Made by a program: the position numbers and the translations under genes. The notes beneath the pieces are model-generated. The model was not told where the DNA came from, did no database searches, and saw nothing but the letters and a program-made list of their open reading frames with translations. 64,000 bases of DNA from Pectinatus cerevisiiphilus. GTDB lineage: Bacteria > Bacillota > Negativicutes > Selenomonadales > Selenomonadaceae. Of the stretch, positions 1 to 8,864 are shown piece by piece. Each line of letters starts with the position of its first letter. Position 1 is the first letter of the stretch. The stretch spans positions 1 through 64,000 of the forward strand of contig NZ_SMAA01000011.1 of assembly GCF_004341685.1 (NCBI RefSeq), read 5' to 3'.

Positions 1-638
1 AATACAGCTTTATAGGTATCGGCAGATTCTTCCTGCATCGGTTCAACGGCTAACACATCACGGTGTCCCTTTTTATCCAGGCCAATTACGACAGCCACTG
101 CCATATTTTGCACTCGGTGATCATAACGGATTTTCTCATATAAAGCATCCACCCATAACACTGAATATTCTTTCTGCAATGGTCTGTTTCGGAAGGCCTC
201 TACCTGATCATTTAGCTCTTTGGTAATTTGTGACACTTGACCACGAGAAATTGAATCAATTCCTAAACTTTTTGCCAGTTTTTCAATTTTACGAGTGGAA
301 ACGCCATTAATATAGGCCTCTTGAATGACCTGTAAAAGTGCCATTTCTGAGCGTTTTTTCTCTGTGACAAAAAAGGGAATATAGCCACCTTTTCTTAGTT
401 TGGGAACAAATAAGTACATGGTTCCCAGACGAGTATCATAGCGACGTACGCGATAACCAGACCGATAACCTGAACGTTCATCGGTTCTTTCCGACTTGGC
501 AGCATTGATTTTTGCATTCACTTCAGTTTCCATAAGCTTTTCACAAAGCCACTTGAGCATAGCAAGCATTGGATCATCTTCGGTCATGAATTGTAGTAGC
601 ATTTTTTCTAAAGGTAGGTTAAAATAAGTATGAGCCAT
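1..638 (-). CDS. IS256-family transposase, N-terminal part (cut by window edge)
   Basis: Mutator/IS256-type DDE transposase that would move its own insertion sequence. The open frame reads without a stop from ATG at 638 to the window edge, about 212 codons, so the C-terminal half lies outside. The N-terminus (MAHTYFNLPLEKMLL) is followed by the family's helix-rich DNA-binding part (GYRSGYRVRRYDTRLGTMYL, about residues 65-85). The first catalytic aspartate is in WVDALYEKIR near residue 180, followed by VVIGLDKKGHRDVLAVE. A weak AAAGGAG sits before the start. It abuts a broken ISL3-type transposase, so the two elements may be nested. Whether the copy is intact cannot be judged from this window. 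Confidence 0.9.
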   Translation of the reverse strand, partial: MAHTYFNLPLEKMLLQFMTEDDPMLAMLKWLCEKLMETEVNAKINAAKSERTDERSGYRSGYRVRRYDTRLGTMYLFVPKLRKGGYIPFFVTEKKRSEMALLQVIQEAYINGVSTRKIEKLAKSLGIDSISRGQVSQITKELNDQVEAFRNRPLQKEYSVLWVDALYEKIRYDHRVQNMAVAVVIGLDKKGHRDVLAVEPMQEESADTYKAV

Positions 639-742
639 CGGTTTTCAACTCCTTTTAGGTTTGTTTGGTCACTTATCTTTTTCGGAGTTACCGATGGTTT
701 TTCCTATTCCTTTTTGCGAACTTTATTATATTCTATCTGGTT

Positions 743-1024
743 ATGGATAGTAAAAATGAAAAACAGTTTTATAAGAGAATATATAAATGGCTTTTTTTAG
801 TAGAAAAATATGGTATAGATAGATTCCTTGCCATGGCAAAAACTGTCAGGCAGTGGCTCCATCCAATAAGAAGAGCCATTTTAACAGGTTATACAAATGG
901 CTACACTGAAGGCTGTAATAATAGGACTAAGGTTTTGAAAAGAATATGTTTCGGTGTCAGGAACTTTAAGAGGTTCCGTAATAGATTGATGTTTATTGCT
1001 AATTGTACAAAAGCAGCAGGATAA
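743..1024 (+). pseudogene. ISL3-family transposase C-terminal remnant
   Basis: The open frame preserves the end of an ISL3-family transposase: VRQWLHPIRRAI, NGYTEGCNNRTKVLKR and GVRNFKRFRNR are the family's C-terminal signature around the last catalytic acidic residue (E in TEGCNN). Full-length members are about 400 residues, and only about 93 remain. The frame stays open back to 665, but residues before about 743 look unrelated (hydrophobic, low complexity), so the join with foreign sequence lies between about 660 and 745. The neighbouring IS256 element on the other strand is the likely cause of the truncation. It is probably not functional. Confidence 0.75.
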
Positions 1025-1063
1025 TTTTCCTACTGCTCTTGTACTATCTTGAATTTTTTATAA

Positions 1064-1085
1064 CCCCAACCATTGACAATGAACC
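1064..1085 (+). repeat. Candidate right terminal inverted repeat of the ISL3 remnant
   Basis: The stretch from CCCCAACC to the closing ATGAACC lies 40 bases after the transposase stop. It looks like an ISL3-type end, which read inwards begins GGTTC and ends with a G-run. The left end is missing, so it cannot be matched to a partner here. Confidence 0.4.
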
Positions 1086-1121
1086 ATCTTTAATATACTT
1101 GCATCTTGTTAAATACCAACA

Positions 1122-1181
1122 AAGAGGTTTCTGACATTATTACCACTATAAAATAAGTGATGAAGATGTCAGAAACCTCTT
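1122..1181 (+). terminator. Long hairpin between convergent ISL3 remnant and PTS operon
   Basis: A perfect 16-bp stem (1122-1137 with 1166-1181) with a 28-base loop is followed on the plus strand by TATTTTTACTTTT. It sits between the convergent ISL3 remnant and the end of the PTS/aldolase operon. It may terminate plus-strand transcription from the transposon and, less well, the minus-strand operon. The rest of 1025-1334 holds only a short palindrome (GTAACTAT, three bases, ATAGTTAC at 1278-1296) and no gene. Confidence 0.5.
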
Positions 1182-1334
1182 ATTTTTACTTTTCACAACA
1201 AAAGTCTTCCTAAAAACAGATTGTATTGTTATCGTATACATTTTATGACTATTATATTTTGCGAACTACTATTGACAGTAACTATCCTATAGTTACCGTT
1301 TCATTATTGCATATAGGTATCTATATCTGAAATA

Positions 1335-2183
1335 TTAATTTTTATTAGCAGAACCAGATAATCTAATGTATTGTTTCACTATATTATTACTTTCTTTTTC
1401 AACTGTTTTTATAAAATCAAAAAAATTTATTACTGGATCACTCAATGCTGCTCTAGCAGCATTTATATTAGCCTGCATAAAATCGCAGCCTACATTAATT
1501 TTATTAATTCCATGTTTTACACAAGTTAAAATATTCTTTTTCCCTGACCCTGAACCTCCATGCAACACCAACGGAATTTTTACTAATGCTTTTATTTTTT
1601 TTAACCGCTCAAAATCAAAATCAGGAATCATTCCGTCTGGATAAGTTCCATGTGATGAACCAATAGATATTGCCAACACATCTATTCCTGTATTTTTTAT
1701 AAACTCTTCAACCTGATCTGGATTAGTATACATTGAATCACTTGTAAAATTTTCACCATCGACTGCCCCAATACAGCCGATTTCACCTTCAACACATACA
1801 CCTCTGGGATGGGCATAATTAACAATTTCTCTAGTCATTAATACATTCTCTTCAAAACTATATAAAGAAGCATCCACCATAACAGAAGAAAAACCATCAT
1901 CAATAGCTTTCTTGAGATCAATAATTTCTTGTCCATGATCAAAATTCAGTGCTACATTTATCTTTGACCTCCCAGCCAAAGTTTTAACCATAGGAGTTAC
2001 TAATTCACTATCACAATGTTGTAAAAGATGCTCTTGATATAGGTTAATAATAATCGGTGCATTTTCTTGTTCAGCTGCAGTAATTACACTTCTTATTGTT
2101 TCTAAGTTAAAACAATTTATTGCCATAACTGCATAATTTTCAACATTCGCTTTTTCTAACATATTTTTCATTGATACATACAT
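1335..2183 (-). CDS. Class II ketose-bisphosphate aldolase (first of two in PTS operon)
   Basis: Zinc-dependent aldolase of the FbaA/GatY/KbaY family, 282 residues, usual length. It should cleave a ketose phosphate into dihydroxyacetone phosphate and an aldehyde in the cytosol. NFDHGQ (about residues 79-84) supplies the catalytic Asp and first zinc His, SIGSSHGTYP the second His, and VLHGGSGSG the third His and phosphate-binding loop. The usual H before LDH is replaced by N (ALNFDHG), a mild divergence from its paralogue at 3631-4500. It is last in the operon, 18 bases after the EIIC gene. The substrate (fructose-, tagatose- or other ketose-phosphate) cannot be told from sequence. Confidence 0.85.
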   Translation of the reverse strand: MYVSMKNMLEKANVENYAVMAINCFNLETIRSVITAAEQENAPIIINLYQEHLLQHCDSELVTPMVKTLAGRSKINVALNFDHGQEIIDLKKAIDDGFSSVMVDASLYSFEENVLMTREIVNYAHPRGVCVEGEIGCIGAVDGENFTSDSMYTNPDQVEEFIKNTGIDVLAISIGSSHGTYPDGMIPDFDFERLKKIKALVKIPLVLHGGSGSGKKNILTCVKHGINKINVGCDFMQANINAARAALSDPVINFFDFIKTVEKESNNIVKQYIRLSGSANKN

Positions 2184-2201
2184 TTTATATACTTCTCCAA
2201 T

Positions 2202-3287
2202 TTAATTTATCTTGATATCACTCAAATCAATTTCTTTCTCTTCTTCCTCTAATAATTTATTTTCATCAGCATCTTTTTTTAATAATGTAAGTAAAACAGC
2301 AGCAATAACTGTACCTGCCGCAAGTGCAATAAGGAAATCTACAGGTTTATTCATTGCTGGCACGATAAACATTCCACCTGACGGAACCGGTGATTCTACC
2401 CCAAATAACATAATTAACGCACCCCCTACTGCTGCTCCAACCGAACAAGAAAATATAACCCTTAAAGGATCAATCGCTGCAATAGGAATAACACCTTCAG
2501 TAATCATACAAATACCTAAAGGAAATGCGATTTTAATATTATTTGCTTCTCCCTTGCTATATCTTTTTTTGCGTATAAGCCATGATAAAGTTATCCCAAA
2601 TGGAGGGATCATAGATGCACATATCTTTATAGCTTCTGGTCCATATACCCCTTGCAAAAGTAATCCATCTGCAAATAAAGAAGCGACCTTATTGACTGGG
2701 CCTCCAAAATCAAAAGCTGCCATGGCTCCCATAATTGCACCAAACAGCGCAGCTGATCCCCCCTGCATATTTTGCAACATAGTTGTAAGCTCAAAAGACA
2801 CCGCAGCTATGGGTCTACCAACTATGAAAAACATAATAAAACCAATAATAAGCGATGACAACAACGGTAATATTAACATCGGTAATAAAGCCTGTGCCCA
2901 AACTGGTACTTTAACAAAGTTTTTAAGAAGGTTAACACACCAACCAGATAGATAGCCTCCAAGCATTCCACCAAAAAAACCTGCCCCAATAGCATTTGCA
3001 ATCATTCCCATTAAGAGTCCTGGTGCAATTCCAGGCCTGTCTGCAATAGAATACGAAATAGCAGCAGACATTATTGCCGGAATAAGCTGCATTCCATAAA
3101 CTCCTAATGTCACAGATGCCTGCCATAAAGAATATGAACTCTTATAATCTGAAATCAATGCTGGATTATTTCCTAAAATATTACCTATTGCAATCAATAA
3201 TCCTGAAGCCACAACTAATGGTAACATATAGGACACACCTGTCATTGCATGCCGTTTAAGTTCACTCAACTTTAATTCATTTATCAT
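2202..3287 (-). CDS. PTS fructose-family EIIC permease
   Basis: Membrane channel component (EIIC) of a fructose-class phosphotransferase system, 361 residues with about nine to ten hydrophobic segments. It starts with the typical LKRHAMTGVSYMLPLVVASGLLIA and has family loops such as FDFGGPVNKVA and EGVIPIAAIDPLR. It moves a sugar inwards while EIIB phosphorylates it. The C-terminal tail after the last membrane helix is acidic (ENKLLEEEEKEIDL) and ends in a short lysine-containing stretch. The start ATG follows AAAGGAG. EIIA and EIIB are separate neighbouring genes, so this is a split rather than fused fructose permease. Sugar specificity is unknown. Confidence 0.88.
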   Translation of the reverse strand: MINELKLSELKRHAMTGVSYMLPLVVASGLLIAIGNILGNNPALISDYKSSYSLWQASVTLGVYGMQLIPAIMSAAISYSIADRPGIAPGLLMGMIANAIGAGFFGGMLGGYLSGWCVNLLKNFVKVPVWAQALLPMLILPLLSSLIIGFIMFFIVGRPIAAVSFELTTMLQNMQGGSAALFGAIMGAMAAFDFGGPVNKVASLFADGLLLQGVYGPEAIKICASMIPPFGITLSWLIRKKRYSKGEANNIKIAFPLGICMITEGVIPIAAIDPLRVIFSCSVGAAVGGALIMLFGVESPVPSGGMFIVPAMNKPVDFLIALAAGTVIAAVLLTLLKKDADENKLLEEEEKEIDLSDIKIN

Positions 3288-3301
3288 TTTCCTTTCTCCT
3301 T

Positions 3302-3616
3302 TTATGTCAAACCAAGTTCGGTTTGGATTTTATTTATCAACCCTTTCGGTGATTTAATTACAATACTGGTCGGCACCTCTACAATCTTTTTATTAATAAA
3401 ACGATCCATTCCATTAACTTTAATATCCGCAGCAATTATAACAACATCAGCTGCTGCTATTTTCTCCTTTGTCAATTTATCTTCTATTCCAATTGTACCT
3501 TGTGTTTCAATACTAATATTATGGCCTAATGCCACCCCAGCTTTTATTAATTTCTCTTTAGCAATATAAGTATGTGCGATACCAGATGTGCAAGCAGCGA
3601 TCCCAACAATGTTCAT
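3302..3616 (-). CDS. PTS fructose-family EIIB
   Basis: Phosphocarrier EIIB of the fructose class, about 104 residues. The N-terminus MNIVGIAACTSGIAHTYIAKE contains the phosphocysteine loop (Cys in ACTSGIAHT). It receives phosphate from EIIA (4583-5056) and hands it to the sugar in EIIC. The frame opens six codons upstream at 3634, overlapping the aldolase stop. ATG 3616 is preferred because AAAGGCG lies just before it and because the family begins at this point. It lies 14 bases before the EIIC gene. Confidence 0.85.
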   Translation of the reverse strand: MNIVGIAACTSGIAHTYIAKEKLIKAGVALGHNISIETQGTIGIEDKLTKEKIAAADVVIIAADIKVNGMDRFINKKIVEVPTSIVIKSPKGLINKIQTELGLT

Positions 3617-3630
3617 TTTTTTCACGCCTT

Positions 3631-4500
3631 TCATAATTTAAAACATTTTACTTTATCAACATCATTAAACAATATCATTTTTTCTTCAATAGTATCTCTA
3701 CACATACGGATACAAGATGGATATATAACATTTGGCTCACGTTCAAATCCATTTTGTTGTAAATATTTTTCTATTCCCTTCATAAAACTGAATTTAATAT
3801 CACTGGATATGTTTATCTTGCAAATACCTCTTTTGACTGACTCTGCAATTTCATCATTTGCGTTACTCGAACCTCCATGTAATACCAATGGTATATCAAC
3901 AATATTCCTAATTTCTGACAATAAGTCAAGTTTAAGTTTCGGTATAAATTCTTTTGGATAAATACCATGGGCAGTACCAATAGCTACTGCCAATGAGTCA
4001 ACACCAGTCTTTACCACAAAGGGTGTTACATCTGCAGGATTGGTGTAAATTATTTTGGTAGTACCTCCTTCTATAGAATTTCCTGTTTGCCCAATAGTCC
4101 CCAATTCACCTTCTACCGACACCCCCACAGAATGTGCTGCATCAACAACTTTCTTAGTCAATGTAATATTTTCTCCAAATGGAAGTTGCGATCCATCAAT
4201 CATAACCGAAGTAAATCCAAGTTGAATAGCATGAATGCATTGTTCATATGTACCACCATGATCAAGATGTATTACAATTGGAATCTTTGTATGATTTGCT
4301 TCATAAATTACACTACTTATAAAACTATCCCTTAAAAATTTCAATTCATCTGGATGGATTGCCATAATCACCGGTGCTTGCTTTTCTTGCGCACTTTCCA
4401 TCATTGCGGTTAATAATTGTCCTGTTCCAGCATTAAAAGCCGGTACTGCAAAATTATTTTTTTGAGCGATTTCTAGCATTTCTTTCATTGTTATCAACAT
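3631..4500 (-). CDS. Class II ketose-bisphosphate aldolase (second of two)
   Basis: Second class II aldolase of the operon, 289 residues. The zinc and catalytic residues are canonical: IHLDHGG (about 80-86, His, Asp, His), AIGTAHGIYP and VLHGGSSN. The N-terminus (MKEMLEIAQKNNFAVPAFNAG) is typical. The last 50 residues carry an unusual cysteine-containing tail (PSCIRMCRD) in place of the first aldolase's ending. It lies between EIIA and EIIB, which argues that it acts on the product of this PTS. It differs clearly from the other copy, so this is not a recent duplication. One may prefer a different epimer. Confidence 0.85.
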   Translation of the reverse strand: MLITMKEMLEIAQKNNFAVPAFNAGTGQLLTAMMESAQEKQAPVIMAIHPDELKFLRDSFISSVIYEANHTKIPIVIHLDHGGTYEQCIHAIQLGFTSVMIDGSQLPFGENITLTKKVVDAAHSVGVSVEGELGTIGQTGNSIEGGTTKIIYTNPADVTPFVVKTGVDSLAVAIGTAHGIYPKEFIPKLKLDLLSEIRNIVDIPLVLHGGSSNANDEIAESVKRGICKINISSDIKFSFMKGIEKYLQQNGFEREPNVIYPSCIRMCRDTIEEKMILFNDVDKVKCFKL

Positions 4501-4582
4501 AGTAAAACTCCTTTATAATTATTATTTGTAATTAAAAGATTTTTCAACTAATTAATTTTTTTATAAACTATCCATACATTTA

Positions 4583-5056
4583 TTAACTTTTATTCATTTC
4601 CTGTGATAATAACTCTATAATTTCTACTTTACTATTCGTTACCAGCAACTTATCAAGTGTATCGTCATCTGCTAACGCCATTGCTACTTGAGAAAGTAAT
4701 TTCAAATGAACAGTAGTCTTATCAACATTACGTACTGCAAAAAGTATCACAACATGAACAGGTTTATTATCTGGACTTTCCCATACTAAATCATTTTGTG
4801 TTCGCCCAAATGCAATAGATGTAATTTTTACTGCATCACTTTTGCCATGCGGGATGGCGACATGATTTCCTAATCCTGTCTGTCCTTCATTTTCACGAAA
4901 ATAAACATCCTTTATAAAAATATCTTTATTAATAATGTACCCTTCATGGTAAAGATGTTCTGTTAATACTTCGATAGCTTCCTTTTTATTGATAGCGTTC
5001 ATATTTAAGTCAATTAAATTCTCATTAAAAATATTTTTAATTTTGATATTATTCAT
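4583..5056 (-). CDS. PTS fructose-family EIIA
   Basis: Cytosolic phosphocarrier EIIA (Fru/Mtl class), 157 residues. The active-site histidine is in NHVAIPHGKSDAV near residue 68. It accepts phosphate from HPr and passes it to EIIB; it may also phosphorylate or signal to the PRD regulator encoded 14 bases upstream. The start is supported by GTGAGGG seven bases before the ATG. It follows the regulator gene and precedes the aldolase, all on the minus strand, so it belongs to the same transcription unit. Confidence 0.87.
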   Translation of the reverse strand: MNNIKIKNIFNENLIDLNMNAINKKEAIEVLTEHLYHEGYIINKDIFIKDVYFRENEGQTGLGNHVAIPHGKSDAVKITSIAFGRTQNDLVWESPDNKPVHVVILFAVRNVDKTTVHLKLLSQVAMALADDDTLDKLLVTNSKVEIIELLSQEMNKS

Positions 5057-5070
5057 AAACCCTCACCATA

Positions 5071-6846
5071 TCACCTATTTCCCAATATCCAATAGTATAT
5101 TTTTTTAATAATATCTTCCGATAAATCTTTTTTATCTGGTAGATAAACATTTAAAATTTCTTTTTTTAATGTTGTATTGCTTACGTTTATTTCAACTTTA
5201 TCCAAGCTATTATTTTCATAAACGATCATTTGCAACAATGGCGTCAATGACAATTTTGCTATGCACTTACTTTGTTCTGCAAATATTTCAAAATTAATAT
5301 CTTTTTCTTGTATAATTTTTTTATGATCAAGAACATGTTCAGCTTTTGAAAATTGTCTAACGAACAGTTCTCGCAAATTTTGTGCATCATTTTCATTAAA
5401 AAGTGCACTAACATAAGCAATAGGAATGTCTGTCATTATACTTAGGCGCACAGTAGATATTATTAAGTTAACCTGTTTATCATTAATAATTTCCCCTACT
5501 TGTTTGGCTGAAACTACATCAATTATCTCCCATTCTGGAAAATATTTTTTGATTCTTTTCTCCAAAAGATGTGATGTCCCTATGCCACTTGAGCACACAA
5601 TAACAATTCTTTTCTTATTTATAAATTCTTCTATCGCATTTTGAAAATATACTGCAAGATAACCTATTTCATCTTCTCTGATAGGTGTTAATGTATACTT
5701 AATCTGTATTTTAAGCATAATCAATTTCAAAAGGATCATTGTTTCTGGAAATTCTACTTTTATTTGATCGAGAATAGGATTTTTTATATAAATTTTGTAA
5801 TTTATTCTATTCAACATCGGCCTCAAATGAAGTAGTAATGCTTTGTAAAGTTTTTTACTAAAAGAAAACTTTAAAGGATATATTTTTAAACTTATTTCAA
5901 TAATATCCATAGCTATTGTTTGTACACAAACGTTATTATCACTATTGTCAACGATATCATTTATCTTCGAAATACCACCTGCTGATGTAAGATATTGAAA
6001 AATATAAAAGGTTTCTGCTTCATTCAATGTAACTTCAAAATTATTTTCGATACATTGTGTCATCAATTCTGCTGCCACATAAAATTTACCATTACTCTTT
6101 AATTGATTACCTTCAAATTCTGTATACACGGTCTTATCATGACGTATCCTTTCTATCAATATCAAAACATGTGTAACAAGATTTATATAATATGGTTCCG
6201 TAATTTTATAGTCCAAAAATATTTCTGTTTTTTCTATTATTTTCTCAATTGTTTGAATATTCTCTTTAATAAAATGTTGTTCTAGTTCTGATAATGTATC
6301 ATAATTTATTCTAGAATAATTAGGTCGTATCTGAGTTTCTTTTGTTTGGATAAATTGACTTATTATATCAACTAGAGCTTTCCTTATATCAGTTTCTGCT
6401 CCTGTAAGAACAGTACCCTTAACATCTTTATGCAGTTTTAGGTTATACTGAGATATTTGTGTTTCTATCATTGACAAATCATTTACTATAGATGTTTTAC
6501 TCACAAAATATTTATCTGACAAGCTTTGTATAGATAATCGTACCTGTTTACCTTCTAATAAATCAAACAATATTTTCATACGCCGTTGAGTTGTCGTTAT
6601 ACCATTTTTTTCTTGATTTTTACTTAATATATCATTAATCCGATCTTTTTTTATATCAGCGATCCGTATTCCCTTACCTGAAATTCCCTCTATTGTGATT
6701 CCCCTCTCCTTCCAATAAATTAAATCATTGCGAATAGTTTTATCCGAACACGATAAAAGTTGTGCAAAAACCTTAACAGGTTTAAAGTCATTAGCTTCTA
6801 ACAAATATCTCAAAAGCAATTTTTGCCTATTATATAAATTTTCCAT
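5071..6846 (-). CDS. PRD-domain transcriptional activator (MtlR/LicR-like) of the PTS operon
   Basis: Sugar-responsive activator, 591 residues. The N-terminal helix-turn-helix (residues about 8-50, LLSCSDKTIRNDLIYW) is followed by a second HTH-like region and two PRD domains (about 190-405). Next comes an EIIB-like domain with a phosphocysteine loop (VVCSSGIGTSHLLEKRI, about 415-430). A final EIIA-like part is short and shows no clear active-site His, so it may be vestigial. Family members are switched by PTS phosphorylation of PRD and EIIB residues. The gene is first in the operon and presumably activates it. The start is supported by AGGAGGT upstream. Confidence 0.85.
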   Translation of the reverse strand: MENLYNRQKLLLRYLLEANDFKPVKVFAQLLSCSDKTIRNDLIYWKERGITIEGISGKGIRIADIKKDRINDILSKNQEKNGITTTQRRMKILFDLLEGKQVRLSIQSLSDKYFVSKTSIVNDLSMIETQISQYNLKLHKDVKGTVLTGAETDIRKALVDIISQFIQTKETQIRPNYSRINYDTLSELEQHFIKENIQTIEKIIEKTEIFLDYKITEPYYINLVTHVLILIERIRHDKTVYTEFEGNQLKSNGKFYVAAELMTQCIENNFEVTLNEAETFYIFQYLTSAGGISKINDIVDNSDNNVCVQTIAMDIIEISLKIYPLKFSFSKKLYKALLLHLRPMLNRINYKIYIKNPILDQIKVEFPETMILLKLIMLKIQIKYTLTPIREDEIGYLAVYFQNAIEEFINKKRIVIVCSSGIGTSHLLEKRIKKYFPEWEIIDVVSAKQVGEIINDKQVNLIISTVRLSIMTDIPIAYVSALFNENDAQNLRELFVRQFSKAEHVLDHKKIIQEKDINFEIFAEQSKCIAKLSLTPLLQMIVYENNSLDKVEINVSNTTLKKEILNVYLPDKKDLSEDIIKKIYYWILGNR

Positions 6847-7326
6847 CTAGTTTCATCACCTCCTGTCTTTACTACATTTTTATCATACCATCTTTTTTAT
6901 ACTACAAAAATACCAAATTTTTTCTACAGTATATGTCATAACTTAGTACACTATTTCTTGTTATAATTAAACATTTGGGAAATTATATTTAGTATATGAA
7001 TAATATTATCAATTAACTTTTATATACTTATCGTTGTATCTATCATCTTACGCACTAAATTCATTCTAAAAATATCCCTATCTTCCATTCTATCGAATCT
7101 ATCGAAATAGTGCGGCTTTATTTCATCTTAATAGTCCATATTTTTACAAAACTGATTTGAATCAATATTTAACCTCAGATTTAATGAAGGATTTATACTG
7201 TTAATACAATAATTTAAATGTAAATATTTAATAAAACATAGTAAAAAGTCTTATGGTAAACTATAATTATTAAATCAGATACTACAAAAACGCCATAATA
7301 TCACCAAAGCAAAGAAGGGAAAACAA
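6847..7326. other. Very AT-rich intergenic region between divergent units
   Basis: About 480 bases separate the PTS regulator (minus) from the NimA-like fusion gene (plus). It must hold both promoters. A TATAAT-like element near 7262 could serve the plus-strand gene, but no good -35 partner was found. I see no RNA structure or coding frame. Confidence 0.5.
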
Positions 7327-8169
7327 ATGCGCAGATCGGATAGAGAAATAACAACATTGGCTGAACTAATTAAAATCATGGATAAATGTGATGTCTGTCG
7401 GCTATCACTAAATGATGAATCTGGCTATCCTTACATCATTCCTCTTAATTTTGGTATTAAGCTTCTGGAGGATAAAGTGGTTTTATATTTTCACAGTGCC
7501 TGTGAAGGTAGAAAACTGGATATTATCAGACAGGATACCAGAGCATCTTTTGAAATGGATTGTGACCATCTGCTTCAATCCTTCGCAGATAAAGGCTATT
7601 GCACTATGAGTTATCAGAGCGTAATAGGGCATGGTAAAATAAGCTTTGTAGAAGACTTATACGAGAAAAAGGAAGCGCTGACTATCCTGACTGATCATTA
7701 TCACAATGAGCATTTTGAATTCAATCCTGCTGCCATTCCCAGGACAACAGTTTTTAAGCTTGATGTTACCGCAATGACTGGGAAGAAAAAAGTACCAAAA
7801 GAGTATGAACTTAAAATAAAGAGAATTTATGACGCGCCTTCTGCACAGGACGGTATAAGAATCCTTGTGGACCGATTATGGCCAAGGGGAATAAAAAAAG
7901 AAAACGCGGCATTATCTTTTTGGTGGAAGGAGCTTGCTCCATCGAACGATTTGCGGAAATGGTATGGCCATGTACCGGAAAAGTACACAGCCTTCACAGC
8001 GAAATACCAGGCTGAACTAGCCGCTTCAGAATTGGCTATAGAGTGCAGGCATAAGATAAAAGATATGTTACAGCGCAATGTAGTCACACTTATTTACGCA
8101 GCGAAAGATACAGCGCACAACAATGCTGTCGTGCTACAGAAATGGCTGCTTGAAACTCTCAAACAGTGA
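7327..8169 (+). CDS. Fusion of NimA-like FMN-binding domain and DUF488 domain
   Basis: 280 residues in two parts. Residues about 1-150 form a pyridoxamine-phosphate-oxidase-like split barrel of the nitroimidazole-resistance (NimA) type (MRRSDREITTLAELIKIM, GYPYIIPLNFGI). These bind flavin or haem and are found in detoxification. Residues about 165-280 are a DUF488 (YeaO-like) domain with its signature IKRIYDAPSAQDGIRILVDR, LWPRGI and KWYGHVPEK. Both usually occur as separate proteins, and DUF488 has no assigned reaction. The start is supported by GAAGGGAA. The joint frame is uninterrupted with a linker of about 15 residues (GKKKVPKEYEL). Function is unassigned; a redox or stress role is inference. 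Confidence 0.85.
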   Translation: MRRSDREITTLAELIKIMDKCDVCRLSLNDESGYPYIIPLNFGIKLLEDKVVLYFHSACEGRKLDIIRQDTRASFEMDCDHLLQSFADKGYCTMSYQSVIGHGKISFVEDLYEKKEALTILTDHYHNEHFEFNPAAIPRTTVFKLDVTAMTGKKKVPKEYELKIKRIYDAPSAQDGIRILVDRLWPRGIKKENAALSFWWKELAPSNDLRKWYGHVPEKYTAFTAKYQAELAASELAIECRHKIKDMLQRNVVTLIYAAKDTAHNNAVVLQKWLLETLKQ

Positions 8170-8185
8170 TGCATTAAAAAAAAAT

Positions 8186-8716
8186 TTATTTTTGCTTAAA
8201 TATATAATTGATATAATCCTTAGCACTTTGCTCAATTTCTTTATCGCTCACCTGAAATGAGGAACCAAAAAGGGCAAAGTATGGCAGCATAACCGCGCCA
8301 ACATGTATCATACTGGCTTTAAAGGGTATAAACACTTCATCTACTGTAAATTTGACTGTGCCGGTGGGCGAATAGTTTTCTTTTTTATCGCCTATAGATA
8401 TTGCTAAGCCAAATCTTTTCCCCTGCAATTTTTTACCTTTTGAGCCATATGCCCAGCCATGTGTAAAAACATCATCCAGCCATTTTTTTAGCAAAGGTGG
8501 ATAACTGTACCAATACAAGGGGAATTGCAAAATAATATGGTCGTGTGCTTCCAACAACTGCTGTTCTCTTGCAACATCAATCTTCCAATCAGGATACTCC
8601 TTGTAAAGCTCATGGACAGTAATTTCGTTTTGGTATTGGCATAACTCTTGTTTCCATACTTTATTTACTCTTGATTTTTCAATATTGGGATGTGCTAAAA
8701 TTACGAGGGTTTTCAT
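8186..8716 (-). CDS. Flavodoxin-fold NAD(P)H oxidoreductase (KefF/MdaB/YwrO-like)
   Basis: 176-residue flavoprotein of the NAD(P)H:quinone oxidoreductase family. The N-terminus MKTLVILAHPNIEKSRVNK is the FMN phosphate loop, and LQFPLYWYSYPPLLKKWLDDV (about 84-104) is the family's central signature. WAYGSKGKKLQGKRFGLAISIG is also typical. It probably reduces quinones or electrophiles. It is divergent from an HxlR regulator (8865-9218), with a palindromic operator candidate between them. This is the usual arrangement for redox-sensing HxlR control. Confidence 0.85.
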   Translation of the reverse strand: MKTLVILAHPNIEKSRVNKVWKQELCQYQNEITVHELYKEYPDWKIDVAREQQLLEAHDHIILQFPLYWYSYPPLLKKWLDDVFTHGWAYGSKGKKLQGKRFGLAISIGDKKENYSPTGTVKFTVDEVFIPFKASMIHVGAVMLPYFALFGSSFQVSDKEIEQSAKDYINYIFKQK

Positions 8717-8802
8717 AATAAATCATCTTTCCTTTTTTATTTATTTGCTTCTATCAAATCAATTATTATACATTATCTAAAATTAGTAAATACACACTTT
8801 AA

Positions 8803-8821
8803 AGTAAGTAAAATACTTACT
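8803..8821. promoter_or_regulatory. HxlR-type operator palindrome
   Basis: AGTAAGTA, three bases, TACTTACT: a perfect 8-bp palindrome between the divergent oxidoreductase and HxlR genes. HxlR-family proteins (YodB, QorR) bind short TAGTA/TTAC palindromes. Binding by the neighbouring regulator is inferred. Confidence 0.55.
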
Positions 8822-8864
8822 GCAAGGTATGTATTAATTCTTATTTCATATGAGGGTACAGACA

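Noticed and set aside
1278-1296. Short palindrome GTAACTAT-3-ATAGTTAC near a TTGACA
   Set aside because: No -10 box follows and it lies behind the operon end; probably chance or a transposon scar, not reported as a promoter.
2212-2955. 247-codon plus-strand frame opposite the EIIC gene
   Set aside because: Antisense shadow of a membrane protein gene, with no ribosome site; the minus-strand frame has clear EIIC signatures.
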